30,833 nucleotides of DNA from Deinococcus sp. (GTDB lineage: Bacteria > Deinococcota > Deinococci > Deinococcales > Deinococcaceae): NCBI RefSeq assembly GCF_025362455.1, contig NZ_JANYGJ010000089.1, forward strand, positions 1 to 30,833, given 5' to 3'. The position numbers were made by a program, and so were the translations under genes. The number at the start of each line of letters is the position of its first letter. Position 1 is the first letter of the stretch. The notes beneath the pieces were generated by a model, which did no database searches, was not told the DNA's origin, and saw nothing but the letters and a program-made list of their open reading frames with translations. This document shows positions 17,702 through 26,208 of the stretch, in pieces.

Positions 17702-17814
17702 CCAGCTTATAAGGGGAGGTGCCCCGCAGGGGCCGACTCGCAGAGCTCCGAAGGAGAGGGGTTGTACCGGCCAGTTCCAGACCGCCGCAAAACAGTCATC
17801 CGTTCCGCACCTCA

Positions 17815-17885
17815 TACGGGATTGCTCTGATTCCAGTCTATGTTGAAAAAGCGCCAACATAGACTTCCATCGCCGCCATCCCGTA
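17815..17885. repeat. Two-tier palindromic element (71 bp)
   Basis: Inner arms AGTCTATGTTG (17835-17845) and CAACATAGACT (17855-17865) are perfect complements around a nine-base loop. Outer arms TACGGGAT (17815-17822) and ATCCCGTA (17878-17885) are also perfect, with 12 unpaired bases on each side between the tiers. This strongly suggests a folded small repeat element. It is not followed by a T-run in either direction. Confidence 0.7.
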
Positions 17886-17952
17886 TTTCTTATACTCGCC
17901 TCGCTCGGATTCGTCTTCGACTCATCTTAAGTTGGTATCACAACCCACAACC

Positions 17953-17986
17953 AAAAAAAGAGCCAGCCGCGACGCTGACCCTCTTT
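17953..17986 (-). terminator. Intrinsic terminator of the bamA gene
   Basis: Read on the minus strand, AAGAGGGTCAGC and GCTGGCTCTT form a GC-rich stem with one bulge, followed directly by seven T. It begins 13 bases after the bamA stop at 18000. Confidence 0.75.
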
Positions 17987-17999
17987 CGCCCTGCACCGT

Positions 18000-20690
18000 T
18001 TACCAGGTCGGCCCCAGGCGGAAGCTGAACTTGGAGGAATTGTTCGAGGGCGAGAAGCCGTAGTCGAAACGCAGTGCCGGGAGCAGACCGCCGCCGAGAC
18101 CCAGATTGAGCTGCACGCCCACGCCCAGACCGTAGGCGCCGGTCTGGGTGCCGCCAGCGGCCCAGGCGCTGCCCGCGTCGACAAAGGCGATGCCGTACAG
18201 GCCCTGGGCGATGTTGTTGCTGACGCCGAAGTCGTAGCGGTACTCGGCGCTGCCGGTGACGTAACTCGTACCCCGGACCGTGCCGCCGGGAATGCCGCGC
18301 AGCTCGTAGGCGCTGACAGTGTTGGCGTCGCCCAGCGCGAAGTTGCTGGCGGCGGGGTAGGCGCCGGTCAGGGTTCCGGCGTTGAGGCGCACGGCGAAGA
18401 CCTGCTGCTTGTTCTCCTGTGAAAATCCCTTGGTCAGCTTTTTACCGAAGCCGAAATAGGTGCTGGCACCGCCCTCGATCCGGAACCAGTTCAGCGCCGT
18501 GTTGCCCGCGTAGCCGAAGTTGTACGAGGGCGAGAGGTTGGCCCGCACGCCCCGCGTGGGAAAGTCGCCGCTGTTGGTCGAGTCGTAGTTCAAAGCGGGG
18601 CTGATACGGGTGGTCAGGCCGTCCATCGGCTTGAGGGCCAGGGCCTGATCGTCGGTGGTCGCGCTCACGACGGGCTTGCCGTCTTTGATGCGCTGCACGT
18701 TGGCATTGTCGAAAGCCACCTGATCGGCGGACGTGATCTTTTCCAGGTAGCTGGTGTCGTAGCTGGTGCCCACGCCCAGGCTGCCGGTCAGGTACTGGCT
18801 CAGGCTGCGGCCCAAGCGCACGCTGAAACCGCTGGAGCGGCCCGTGTACTGTCGCCCGGAATCGGTGCCGTCGGCGGCGGCGACGGCGTTGTTGGGCGAG
18901 AGGGTGCTGCTCAGGCTCAGCGACACGCTGGTGCGGGTTTTGCGGAAGTCGGCGAAATTCGCGTCGATCCAGGGAATGGTGTAGGTCACGCCGCCGCCCA
19001 GGAACTGCCCGGAGTCGGTGGGCTGGGCCGTGACGCCCGCCTGGAGCCCGTGCCCCAGCCCGAAGACGTTGTTGAAATTCACGCTCAGGTCGCCGGAAAA
19101 GCCGGTGGCGGTGTCGTAGGCCAGCGCCGGAGCGAACGACTGGGTGCCGGTCTGCTCGGCCACGCTGATGACGTAGGTCAGCGACTCCGGGTTCTTGGGA
19201 TCGTCCGAGCGCATCACCACGTCGGTGACCTTGACGATGCCCAGCCGGGTGATGCGGTCGATGCCCTCGCGCACCGAGGCGTCGGTGACGACCCCTCTGA
19301 GGTCTTGCACCTCGCGCAAGATCACCCGGTCCTGGGTGCGGTGCGGCCCGGCCCACTTGAGTTCGAACCTGGCGAGCTGGGCCTCGCGGACGGTGTAGGT
19401 CAGGGTGCCCTGGTCGAACTTGATGGCGTCGCGGGTGGAAATATCAAAACCCTTGGCGCGGTAGGCGTCGCGCACGGCGAAGAAGCTGCTCTCGGCGAGC
19501 TGCTTGGAATACACGTCGCCGACCTTGATCTTGAGCCCCGCCTGCAACTCGGCGGCGCTGAGTTTGGTGTTGCCCGCAAAGGCGATGGTCTTGATCGGGC
19601 CGGTGGCGGTCTGGGCGTCGCCGAACAGCACCGTGACCTGGGCCGGGTCTGCAGCGCCGGGTTGCAGCGCAAAGCCCACCGATTTGCCGGTGGCGTTCGA
19701 CAGGCTGCGGGTGTCGGCCTCCAGCTTGGCCAGGGTCAGCGGCGCACCGAGCTTGGTTTGCAGCGCCGCCACCGTCGCCGCGCCCACCGCCGCGCCGGGG
19801 TTGCCCACCGTCAGGCCGCTGGTGTCGATCGTGCCCACCACGCCCTCGGCCAGCTTGACCTTCAGCACGCCGCCCTCCAGGGTGGTGGCGGGCGCGTCGA
19901 TGCCGCTTTGCAAGAAGCCCGCCGCCTGGTACGCCTGGCCGATGTCCTGGGCGGCCTTGAAGTAGGCGTCCGGCGTGAACTTCTTGGCCGTCTGAAGAGG
20001 TTTGAAGATATTGACGATGGTGTCTTTGGGCAGTCGGGTGTTGCCGCTGATCTCCACGCGGCTCAGCGGGGCGGACTCGTCCACCACGTAGGTCAAGGTG
20101 ACGCTGCCGTCTTTGGCGGCCACCGCCCTGGTGCTGACACTCGGCGCGAAGGGGTAGCCCTCGCTGCGAAAATTCTGGGTCAGCAGCTCCTTGCTCTGCT
20201 CGATGCGGTCGGTGTTGAGGGTGGCGCCCGGCGCGATGTTGAGCAGGTCGGCGATGCGGGCCTTGTAGGTGTCCACCGGAAAATAGGTCAGCCCGCTGAC
20301 TTCCACGGCGCCGATGACCGGATTGGGCTTGACCGTCAGGGTCAGCACGTTCTTGCCGCCCACCGTGCCCAGCGAGGCGCTCACGGCGCTGAAATAGCCG
20401 GTGGTCAGCGCTTCCTGCTCGATGGCGCGCAGGTTCAGGCCAGACAGGGAAGCGCCGGTCTGGGTGCTCAGGCTGGCTTTCAGAAAGTTGCTCAGCAGTT
20501 CCGGAGCGCCGGTCACGACGATCTCGCTCAGCGTCGCCGTGGTGGCCTGGGCGGTGGTGAGAGCCGGTTTGCTGAGGGCCGGTTTGGTCGGCACAGGTGC
20601 TGGAATGCCGGATTTGGGAGCGGTGGTCTGGGCAGCGGCCAGCGGAGCGGCCAGGGCCAGGGTCACGGCCAGGGTGAGCGGGTGTGTCAT
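18000..20690 (-). CDS. bamA: Omp85/BamA family outer-membrane assembly protein
   Basis: The product has 896 residues. A signal peptide (1-20, cleavage after AAA) is followed by a Pro/Lys/Thr-rich linker to about residue 52. A periplasmic region then contains what look like six POTRA repeats, at about 54-122, 125-204, 208-283, 284-357, 364-436 and 438-513. Each has the VEVSGLTYFP / VEISGNTRLP pattern of the strand-loop and a closing strand such as VTLTYVVDE. The C-terminal barrel (about 520-896) has FGLGHGLQAGV, PTRGVRANLSPSYNFG, AYELRGIPGGTVRG and FVDAGSAW, and ends FSFRLGPTW with the terminal aromatic residue. It probably inserts beta-barrel proteins into the outer membrane. ATG 20690 has GGAGG four bases upstream. 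Confidence 0.93.
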   Translation of the reverse strand: MTHPLTLAVTLALAAPLAAAQTTAPKSGIPAPVPTKPALSKPALTTAQATTATLSEIVVTGAPELLSNFLKASLSTQTGASLSGLNLRAIEQEALTTGYFSAVSASLGTVGGKNVLTLTVKPNPVIGAVEVSGLTYFPVDTYKARIADLLNIAPGATLNTDRIEQSKELLTQNFRSEGYPFAPSVSTRAVAAKDGSVTLTYVVDESAPLSRVEISGNTRLPKDTIVNIFKPLQTAKKFTPDAYFKAAQDIGQAYQAAGFLQSGIDAPATTLEGGVLKVKLAEGVVGTIDTSGLTVGNPGAAVGAATVAALQTKLGAPLTLAKLEADTRSLSNATGKSVGFALQPGAADPAQVTVLFGDAQTATGPIKTIAFAGNTKLSAAELQAGLKIKVGDVYSKQLAESSFFAVRDAYRAKGFDISTRDAIKFDQGTLTYTVREAQLARFELKWAGPHRTQDRVILREVQDLRGVVTDASVREGIDRITRLGIVKVTDVVMRSDDPKNPESLTYVISVAEQTGTQSFAPALAYDTATGFSGDLSVNFNNVFGLGHGLQAGVTAQPTDSGQFLGGGVTYTIPWIDANFADFRKTRTSVSLSLSSTLSPNNAVAAADGTDSGRQYTGRSSGFSVRLGRSLSQYLTGSLGVGTSYDTSYLEKITSADQVAFDNANVQRIKDGKPVVSATTDDQALALKPMDGLTTRISPALNYDSTNSGDFPTRGVRANLSPSYNFGYAGNTALNWFRIEGGASTYFGFGKKLTKGFSQENKQQVFAVRLNAGTLTGAYPAASNFALGDANTVSAYELRGIPGGTVRGTSYVTGSAEYRYDFGVSNNIAQGLYGIAFVDAGSAWAAGGTQTGAYGLGVGVQLNLGLGGGLLPALRFDYGFSPSNNSSKFSFRLGPTW

Positions 20691-20700
20691 GTGTCCTCCT

Positions 20701-20781
20701 TACGGACGGGTACTACGGACGGGTACTCGATAAGGCTGTACTCGATATGATCGATTATCTATGTCATCGATTATCTGTGTC
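20701..20781. repeat. Three adjacent pairs of short direct repeats upstream of bamA
   Basis: TACGGACGGGTAC is repeated at 20701-20713 and 20714-20726. GTACTCGATA occurs at about 20723 and again at 20738. ATCGATTATCTATGTC (20750-20765) is followed directly by ATCGATTATCTGTGTC (20766-20781). The whole 5' region of bamA therefore looks built from tandem duplications, and the last pair duplicates promoter-like sequence. Confidence 0.8.
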
Positions 20782-20783
20782 AC
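20754..20783 (-). promoter_or_regulatory. bamA promoter candidate within the duplicated repeat
   Basis: On the minus strand, GTGACA (20778-20783) and GATAAT (20754-20759) are spaced by 18 bases. The 16-base duplication supplies a second GATAAT and an ATGACA one register away, so alternative or overlapping promoters are possible. The leader to the bamA start would be about 57 bases. Confidence 0.45.
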
Positions 20784-20819
20784 AGTCTCTGCAATGGCCC
20801 TGAGAAACGTGAAGCGGCC

Positions 20820-20917
20820 TTGACTGAGGGTGTGGGGACTGAGGGTGTGGGAGTGAGCGCGTACCGGCGGCAACACGGTGAAATGAATACGCCTTCAAAG
20901 GAAGCTTCAAAGGAAGC
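20820..20917. repeat. Two short tandem duplications upstream of yggS
   Basis: ACTGAGGGTGTGGG occurs twice at about 20822 and 20837, and TTCAAAGGAAGC occurs twice from about 20894. Neither is in a credible coding frame. Confidence 0.65.
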
Positions 20918-20967
20918 TCGACGGCAAGGTCACAGGGACATTCCGCATTGCCAGGAGCCTGTCAGGG

Positions 20968-20973
20968 TAGTCT
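20968..20973 (+). promoter_or_regulatory. -10 box candidate for yggS
   Basis: TAGTCT is followed by eight bases and ATG at 20982. GAGGG between them could also serve as a short Shine-Dalgarno, so leaderless initiation is less certain here. Confidence 0.35.
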
Positions 20974-20981
20974 TGAGGGCA

Positions 20982-21719
20982 ATGCTGAATTCATTCTTAT
21001 CACTGCCCGGCGTCGTCGGCGAGATTCGCGCCGCCGAAGCCCAGGCGGGCCGCCCACCCGGCAGCGTGCGCCTGATCGTGGTCAGCAAGGGCCACACCCT
21101 GACCGACATCGCCGGGCGCATCGTGCCGCAGGCCGGGCTGCTGGGCGCTCCGATGGCGCTGGCCGAGAACCGGGGTCAGGAACTGCGCGACAAGGTGCGC
21201 GAGTTGGAGCAGTTCCCCGAATGGCCCGCCCCCGAATGGCCCAAGGTCGAATGGCCCAAGGTCGAATGGCACTTCATCGGGCCGGTGCAGCGCAATAAAA
21301 TCAAATATCTGGGACGTGCCGCGCTGATTCACACCATCGAGAGCGCCGACCAGTCGCGTGCCCTGGCCGACGCCGCCGCCAGATGGGGCCACGCGCCGGG
21401 CGTGCTGCTGCAACTCCACAACGGCGACGCCCAGAAGCACGGCGTGGAGTTGCAGGAACTCAAAGCGCTGTACCATGACACCGTGGAAACTGGCCTGGAC
21501 GTGCGCGGCTTGATGGTCATGGCCCCCTACGGCAACCCCGAAGCGGCGGCGCGGGTGTTTGCCGAGGCGGCCCGGCACGCCGCCGAACTGGGCCTGAGCG
21601 ACCTGAGCATGGGCATGAGTGATGATTTTGCCGCCGCCATCGCCGCCGGAGCCACCATGGTCCGCATCGGCACGCGGCTGTTCGCGGATGCAGGAGTGAG
21701 TGCTGGAGAGGGGGCGTGA
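20982..21719 (+). CDS. YggS/PLPBP family pyridoxal-phosphate homeostasis protein
   Basis: The product has 245 residues and is a PLP-binding, non-catalytic fold-type III barrel that buffers pyridoxal phosphate. Lys36 in LIVVSKGHT is the expected Schiff-base lysine. AENRGQEL corresponds to the family GENrvQE, and EWHFIGPVQRNKIKYL to WHFIG.LQ.NK. The C-terminal SMGMSDDFAAAIAAGATMVRIGTRLF is the phosphate-binding signature. An extra pentapeptide array, EWPAP-EWPKV-EWPKV-EW at residues 80-96, is inserted just before the HFIG strand, encoded by a 15-bp tandem repeat. ATG 20982 is chosen because the frame upstream is repeat-rich. It overlaps divIVA by four bases, as ylmE stands near divIVA in many bacteria. 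Confidence 0.93.
   Translation: MLNSFLSLPGVVGEIRAAEAQAGRPPGSVRLIVVSKGHTLTDIAGRIVPQAGLLGAPMALAENRGQELRDKVRELEQFPEWPAPEWPKVEWPKVEWHFIGPVQRNKIKYLGRAALIHTIESADQSRALADAAARWGHAPGVLLQLHNGDAQKHGVELQELKALYHDTVETGLDVRGLMVMAPYGNPEAAARVFAEAARHAAELGLSDLSMGMSDDFAAAIAAGATMVRIGTRLFADAGVSAGEGA
21219..21267. repeat. 15-bp coding tandem repeat in yggS
   Basis: The unit GAATGGCCCAAGGTC is present in two exact copies plus a variant upstream (GAATGGCCCGCCCCC) and a partial copy downstream. It encodes Glu-Trp-Pro-Lys-Val repeats in frame. The near identity suggests recent slippage. Confidence 0.85.
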
Positions 21720-22768
21720 CCGGCCCACGCCCGCTGAACGAAAGCGACCAGGCTATTTCGGTGCGGTCTGCCTCTCAACCAACGACTCCGCCGCTCACGG
21801 CGCAGGCCACATCGGCTCTTTCCAGTGCCTCGCCCCTGCCGCCGCTGGAGGCCGTTCAAACCGCACTCCAGACGCCGCGCCATACCCCCATCGAGGTGCA
21901 GCGCCAGGAGTTCGCCGCCGCCATGCGCGGGTACAAAAAGAGCGACGTGCGAATGTACCTCTCCGAAGTCTCGCAGACGCTCGAAGACGGCCTGCGCGAA
22001 CGTGCCGAGCTGCACACCCGGCTTGGCGCGGCGCTGCGCCAGTTGCAGATTCACCGCGAGACCGAAGACGAGCTGCGCCGCACATTGATCGCCGCCGAAC
22101 GCATCGGCGCCGAACTCAAGGAACAGGCCCGCCAGGAAGCCATGCTGACCATTCAGGGCGCCGAGAACAAGGTCCGGTTGCTGGAGGGCCACGCCGCCGT
22201 GCGCGAACAGGAAGCCAGCACCCGCCATGAATCGCGGCTGCGCGAACTGGAGGCGACGTTCAGCCTGCGCCGCGCCCAGCTCGAAGCGCAGTGCCGCGAC
22301 CAGGAACACGAGCTGGAAATTCGGTCCCGCGAGCGTTCGGCGGTGCTGGAGCGCGAGTTCAGCGTGCATTACGCCGATCTGTCGGGCCGCCTCAGCGCCG
22401 CCCAGGCCGAGTACGCCCAGTTCATGTCGCAGTACCGCGCCGTGTCGCAGGCCTTTGCCCAGGCCGCCCACACGCACCTGATGCCGGAGCTGCCCAGTTT
22501 GCCCAACGGTTTGCCCAACAGTTTACACAGCCGCCTCGGCGACGCCATCATGGAGCGCCTGGAAACGCTGACCGAGCCGCCCAGACCGACGCCAGCAGCC
22601 CCCACCGCCAATCCGATGATCGCCACGCCGCCCGCCGAGATTCCGATTTTCGTGACGCCCTCGGAGAGCGCCAAGCACGTCGCGGGCACGGCGGTGACGG
22701 TTCAGCCGGGTATGCAGCCCAGCCCCGAAGCGGCAGCCGTGCAGATCGAGGAGCAGCGTTTTTCGTGA
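21716..22768 (+). CDS. divIVA: DivIVA domain-containing protein
   Basis: The product has 350 residues. A Ser/Thr/Pro-rich leader of about 55 residues precedes the DivIVA domain: TPIEVQRQEFAAAMRGYKKSDVRMYLSEV (about 57-85) matches the family's P.di..keF...mrGY...eV..FL membrane-curvature motif. A long coiled coil follows (about 88-255), rich in Arg, Glu, Gln and Leu, and then a Pro/Thr/Ala-rich disordered tail. DivIVA proteins mark division sites and poles and recruit partners such as Min and Par proteins. The GTG start at 21716 overlaps the yggS stop (GTGA). The N-terminal extension is unusual, because the curvature-binding residues are normally at the very N-terminus. Confidence 0.9.
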   Translation: MTGPRPLNESDQAISVRSASQPTTPPLTAQATSALSSASPLPPLEAVQTALQTPRHTPIEVQRQEFAAAMRGYKKSDVRMYLSEVSQTLEDGLRERAELHTRLGAALRQLQIHRETEDELRRTLIAAERIGAELKEQARQEAMLTIQGAENKVRLLEGHAAVREQEASTRHESRLRELEATFSLRRAQLEAQCRDQEHELEIRSRERSAVLEREFSVHYADLSGRLSAAQAEYAQFMSQYRAVSQAFAQAAHTHLMPELPSLPNGLPNSLHSRLGDAIMERLETLTEPPRPTPAAPTANPMIATPPAEIPIFVTPSESAKHVAGTAVTVQPGMQPSPEAAAVQIEEQRFS

Positions 22769-22929
22769 GGCGCGGGGCGCCGCGTGTGGCTCTTGGCGTG
22801 TGGAAACAGACTCTGGGGGCGTGAGCGGTGGGGTTCAGGGTGGTTGATCTGGGCAAAGATATGGCCGTATATCCGGCTCAGGTGGCGCTCAATCTACCCT
22901 CCGACCTCATTGCCCTGACAGGCGGCGGG

Positions 22930-22935
22930 TATACT
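22930..22935 (+). promoter_or_regulatory. -10 box for bshA
   Basis: TATACT is followed by eight bases and ATG at 22944. A second in-frame ATG lies six bases further on. The transcript would be leaderless or nearly so. The remaining 22769-22929 shows only a short GC palindrome after divIVA. Confidence 0.5.
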
Positions 22936-22943
22936 TCGCCTTC

Positions 22944-24104
22944 ATGTCCATGACCACGTTTCCCACACCTACCGACATCCTCAAAGTCGCCGTGCTGTGC
23001 CACTCCGGCGCGGGCGGCTCCGGCGTGGTGGCCACCGAACTGGGGCTGGAGCTGGCCCGGCTCGGCCACGAAATCCACTTTGTCGGCAACGCCGTGCCGT
23101 TCCGGCTGATGGGCATGGGCGGCCCCAACGGCCCGTATTTTCACCAAGCCAGCGCCTTCGCCTACGCGCTGTTCGACCAGCCGTTTCCGGAGCTGACCGC
23201 CGCCAACGCCCTGACCGAAGTGATCTACGAGCAGGGCGTGGAGCTGACCCACGCCCACTACGCCATTCCCCACGCCACCGCCGCGCTGCACGCCCGCTCG
23301 ATCACCAAAAAGACCCGCGTGATGACCACCCTGCACGGCACCGACGTGACGCTCATCGGCGCCGAACCGGCCTTCCGGCACACCACCCGCCACGCCATCG
23401 AGCAGTCGGATTCGGTGACGGCGGTCTCGCAGTTTCTGGCCGACCAGACCCGCGAGATGCTGAAGGTGGACGTGCCGATCGAAGTGATTTACAACTTCGT
23501 GGACACCGACCGCTTCGTGCGTCTGAGCGATCCGGCCATCCGCGCCCGCTTCGCCCACCCGGACGAGGCGCTGCTGCTGCACGTCTCGAACTTCAGGCCC
23601 GTGAAACGGGTGGAAGATGTGGTGGAGACCTTCGCGCGCGTCGCCTCCGAGATTCCGGCCCGGCTGCTGATGGTCGGCGACGGCCCGGAGCGCAGCCGCG
23701 CCTTCGAGCTGGCCCAGCGGCTAGGCGTCATCGGGCGGGTGCATTTCCTGGGTTCCTTTCCCGACGTGCAGACTGTGCTGGGCATCGCCGATCTGTTTTT
23801 GTTGCCGTCGAGCAAGGAGAGCTTCGGGCTGGCGGCGCTGGAGGCCATGAGCTGCGAGGTGCCGGTGGTCGCCGCCCGCGCCGGGGGCATTCCCGAAGTC
23901 GTCGAGGACGGCGTGACGGGCCGCCTGGCCGCCGTCGGCGACGTGGACGGCCTGGCCCACGCCGCGCTGGAGATTCTCAAAGACCCAAAGACGTATCAGC
24001 GCATGGGTCAGGCCGGGCGCCGCGCCGCGCTGGACAAGTTTCATCCCAGCAGGGTCGTGCCGCAGTACCTGGACGCCTACAGGCGGGTGCTGGCGGGAGC
24101 CTGA
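22944..24104 (+). CDS. bshA: N-acetyl-alpha-D-glucosaminyl L-malate synthase BshA
   Basis: BshA joins UDP-GlcNAc and L-malate in the first step of bacillithiol synthesis, the low-molecular-weight thiol of Firmicutes and Deinococcus. The protein has 386 residues with the GT-B fold of family 4. The N-terminal half matches BshA specifically: GAGGSGVVATELGLELARLGHEIHFVG, THAHYAIPHATAAL, TTLHGTDVTLIG and SDSVTAVSQFLADQT. The C-terminal nucleotide-sugar half has YNFVDTDRF, HVSNFRPVKRVEDVV, and PSSKESFGLAALEAMSCEVPVVAARAGGIPE with the EX7E glutamates. It appears to be a single-gene transcript. Confidence 0.94.
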   Translation: MSMTTFPTPTDILKVAVLCHSGAGGSGVVATELGLELARLGHEIHFVGNAVPFRLMGMGGPNGPYFHQASAFAYALFDQPFPELTAANALTEVIYEQGVELTHAHYAIPHATAALHARSITKKTRVMTTLHGTDVTLIGAEPAFRHTTRHAIEQSDSVTAVSQFLADQTREMLKVDVPIEVIYNFVDTDRFVRLSDPAIRARFAHPDEALLLHVSNFRPVKRVEDVVETFARVASEIPARLLMVGDGPERSRAFELAQRLGVIGRVHFLGSFPDVQTVLGIADLFLLPSSKESFGLAALEAMSCEVPVVAARAGGIPEVVEDGVTGRLAAVGDVDGLAHAALEILKDPKTYQRMGQAGRRAALDKFHPSRVVPQYLDAYRRVLAGA

Positions 24105-24137
24105 AGCGTACTACCGCCCCGCAAACACAGCCCGCTC

Positions 24138-24701
24138 TCAGCGCTGCACCCGCAGACTGATCGGCTGACCTTTGTAGGCGAGCGCGTTGGCCACCCGGCC
24201 CAGTTCGACGGTAAAGGTGTTCCAGCCGCTTTTCAGCTTCAGCTCGAAGCCGCGCCCGGCGGTGACTTTCACGTCGCCGCTGACCCAGACGGTGACGACA
24301 GGCTGGCGCTGCACTTCGGGGAAGGCGCTCTGCAAGGGCTCGTTCGCGTCGCGCCGGGCGTTGCCGTTGGTATCGACGTAGACGTAGAAACCCAGGTCGC
24401 TGGTCTGCACCGGGCTGCTCACCTTCACGTCCCCGATCACGCCGGGCCAGCCGATACCCTCCGGGCGCAGCGGATACTGCACCCGGCTGGCCGGGGCCGC
24501 GTCGGGCAGCGGCAGGTCGAAGGGGCCATCGCTCAGCGGCACGCTGGACAGCTCCAGACCCGCCGCGCCCGCCGCGCCCTCACTCCAGACGCTCAGGCGG
24601 GCGCCTGCCGGGGGAGCGCCCTGCACCGTGCCCTGCAAGGTCAGGGCCTGAGCACAAGACAGCGCGAGAAGACCGGCAAGAGCGGGCGCGGATGCTTTCA
24701 T
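24138..24701 (-). CDS. Secreted protein of unknown function
   Basis: The product has 187 residues with a signal peptide (MKASAPALAGLLALSCAQA, cleavage near residue 19). The mature chain starts LTLQGTVQGAPPAGARLSVW, typical of a small beta-sandwich. A stretch at about residues 108-124, YVDTNGNARRDANEPL, has the D-x-N-G-x-x-D spacing of a calcium-binding or dockerin-like loop. There is no further membrane segment. It converges with bshA, 33 bases apart. TAGACT lies six bases before the ATG. I do not recognise the family. Confidence 0.78.
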   Translation of the reverse strand: MKASAPALAGLLALSCAQALTLQGTVQGAPPAGARLSVWSEGAAGAAGLELSSVPLSDGPFDLPLPDAAPASRVQYPLRPEGIGWPGVIGDVKVSSPVQTSDLGFYVYVDTNGNARRDANEPLQSAFPEVQRQPVVTVWVSGDVKVTAGRGFELKLKSGWNTFTVELGRVANALAYKGQPISLRVQR

Positions 24702-24707
24702 GTCCTC

Positions 24708-24713
24708 AGTCTA
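24708..24713 (-). promoter_or_regulatory. -10 box giving a leaderless transcript of the 24701 gene
   Basis: TAGACT on the minus strand, six bases (GAGGAC), then the ATG. GAGG could act as a poor, too-close ribosome site, but leaderless starting fits better. Confidence 0.5.
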
Positions 24714-24767
24714 CGCTCATGGCTGACGGCGGTATGACCAGGCGGAGAGCTGAGGTTTAGTGTCGGC

Positions 24768-25229
24768 TCATGAGGGCTGAAATGGGTAGGGCGGCATCGG
24801 GTGCCTGCGCTCCACGACGCGCACGGCGCCGTATCGCCTTGCCCTGAAATCGTCCAGCGCGGCCCCGATGTCGTGCGTCATCTCGGCGGGCAAACGGTCG
24901 AGCGGCGTCCAGGCAAGCTCCAAGGTCTCGGACGGATCGACGATGCGGGGTTCACCGACCAGCACCCGCGCCAGGAACACGTGGGCGAGCATGTCAGGCC
25001 AGCCGCCACCCCGCAGCAGATAGACGCCCACGACCTGCAACAGTTTGATCTGGACGCCGATCTCTTCCTGGGCCTCGCGGCAGGCGGTATCCATCGGCGT
25101 CTCCCCCATTTCGGCGCTGCCGCCCGGTGCGCCCCAGCGGTGAGCGCCGTAGTTCTGCCGCACGAGCAACACCTGGCCTGCCGTATTGAAGATCAGCGAG
25201 GCGGCGCACTGGAGATGGGGAACAGGCAT
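24768..25229 (-). CDS. Nudix hydrolase
   Basis: The product has 153 residues. The Nudix box is complete at about residues 37-59: G, five residues, E, seven residues, then REAQEEIGV (within GSAEMGETPMDTACREAQEE). The preceding VLLVRQNYGAHRWGAPGG and following LLQVVGVYLLRGG are typical. It hydrolyses a nucleoside diphosphate linked to another group, but the substrate cannot be told. ATG 25229 sits six bases after TAGACT. It lies downstream of the sucD terminator on the same strand and is probably its own transcription unit. Deinococcus is noted for having many Nudix genes. Confidence 0.92.
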   Translation of the reverse strand: MPVPHLQCAASLIFNTAGQVLLVRQNYGAHRWGAPGGSAEMGETPMDTACREAQEEIGVQIKLLQVVGVYLLRGGGWPDMLAHVFLARVLVGEPRIVDPSETLELAWTPLDRLPAEMTHDIGAALDDFRARRYGAVRVVERRHPMPPYPFQPS

Positions 25230-25235
25230 GAGGGC

Positions 25236-25241
25236 AGTCTA
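25236..25241 (-). promoter_or_regulatory. -10 box giving a leaderless Nudix transcript
   Basis: TAGACT on the minus strand, six bases, then ATG at 25229. It is the same hexamer and spacing as at 24708. Confidence 0.5.
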
Positions 25242-25254
25242 CGGGTCAGCATGC

Positions 25255-25283
25255 AAAAAAGAGCCGCCCCACGAGGCGACTCC
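25255..25283 (-). terminator. Intrinsic terminator of sucCD
   Basis: On the minus strand, GAGTCGCC and GGCGGCTC form a stem with one G-T pair around TCGTGG, followed by six T. It lies 20 bases after the sucD stop and just before the Nudix promoter. Confidence 0.85.
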
Positions 25284-25302
25284 TTCCCAAACGACTGACC
25301 GC

Positions 25303-26204
<902 letters not shown>

Positions 26205-26208
<4 letters not shown>

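Larger units (their letters stand above)
17335..17952. other. Gene-free region with decayed repeat sequences
   Basis: No credible coding frame lies in these 618 bases. It contains at least three inverted-repeat structures (listed separately), a TATACT at about 17892, and phrases rich in CCCTCTCC/GGAGAGGGG. It looks like a landing place for small non-coding repeats that have since diverged. No transposase remnant is recognisable. Confidence 0.7.

Noticed and set aside
19050..20750. A 566-codon open frame on the plus strand opposite bamA
   Set aside because: It is the antisense shadow of a GC-rich gene. Its product is Gly/Ala/His/Arg-rich with no domain pattern, while the minus-strand frame is a clear Omp85 protein.
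20750..20781. Radiation/desiccation response motif upstream of bamA
   Set aside because: TATGTCATCGA resembles part of the Deinococcus RDRM palindrome, but the second half does not match.
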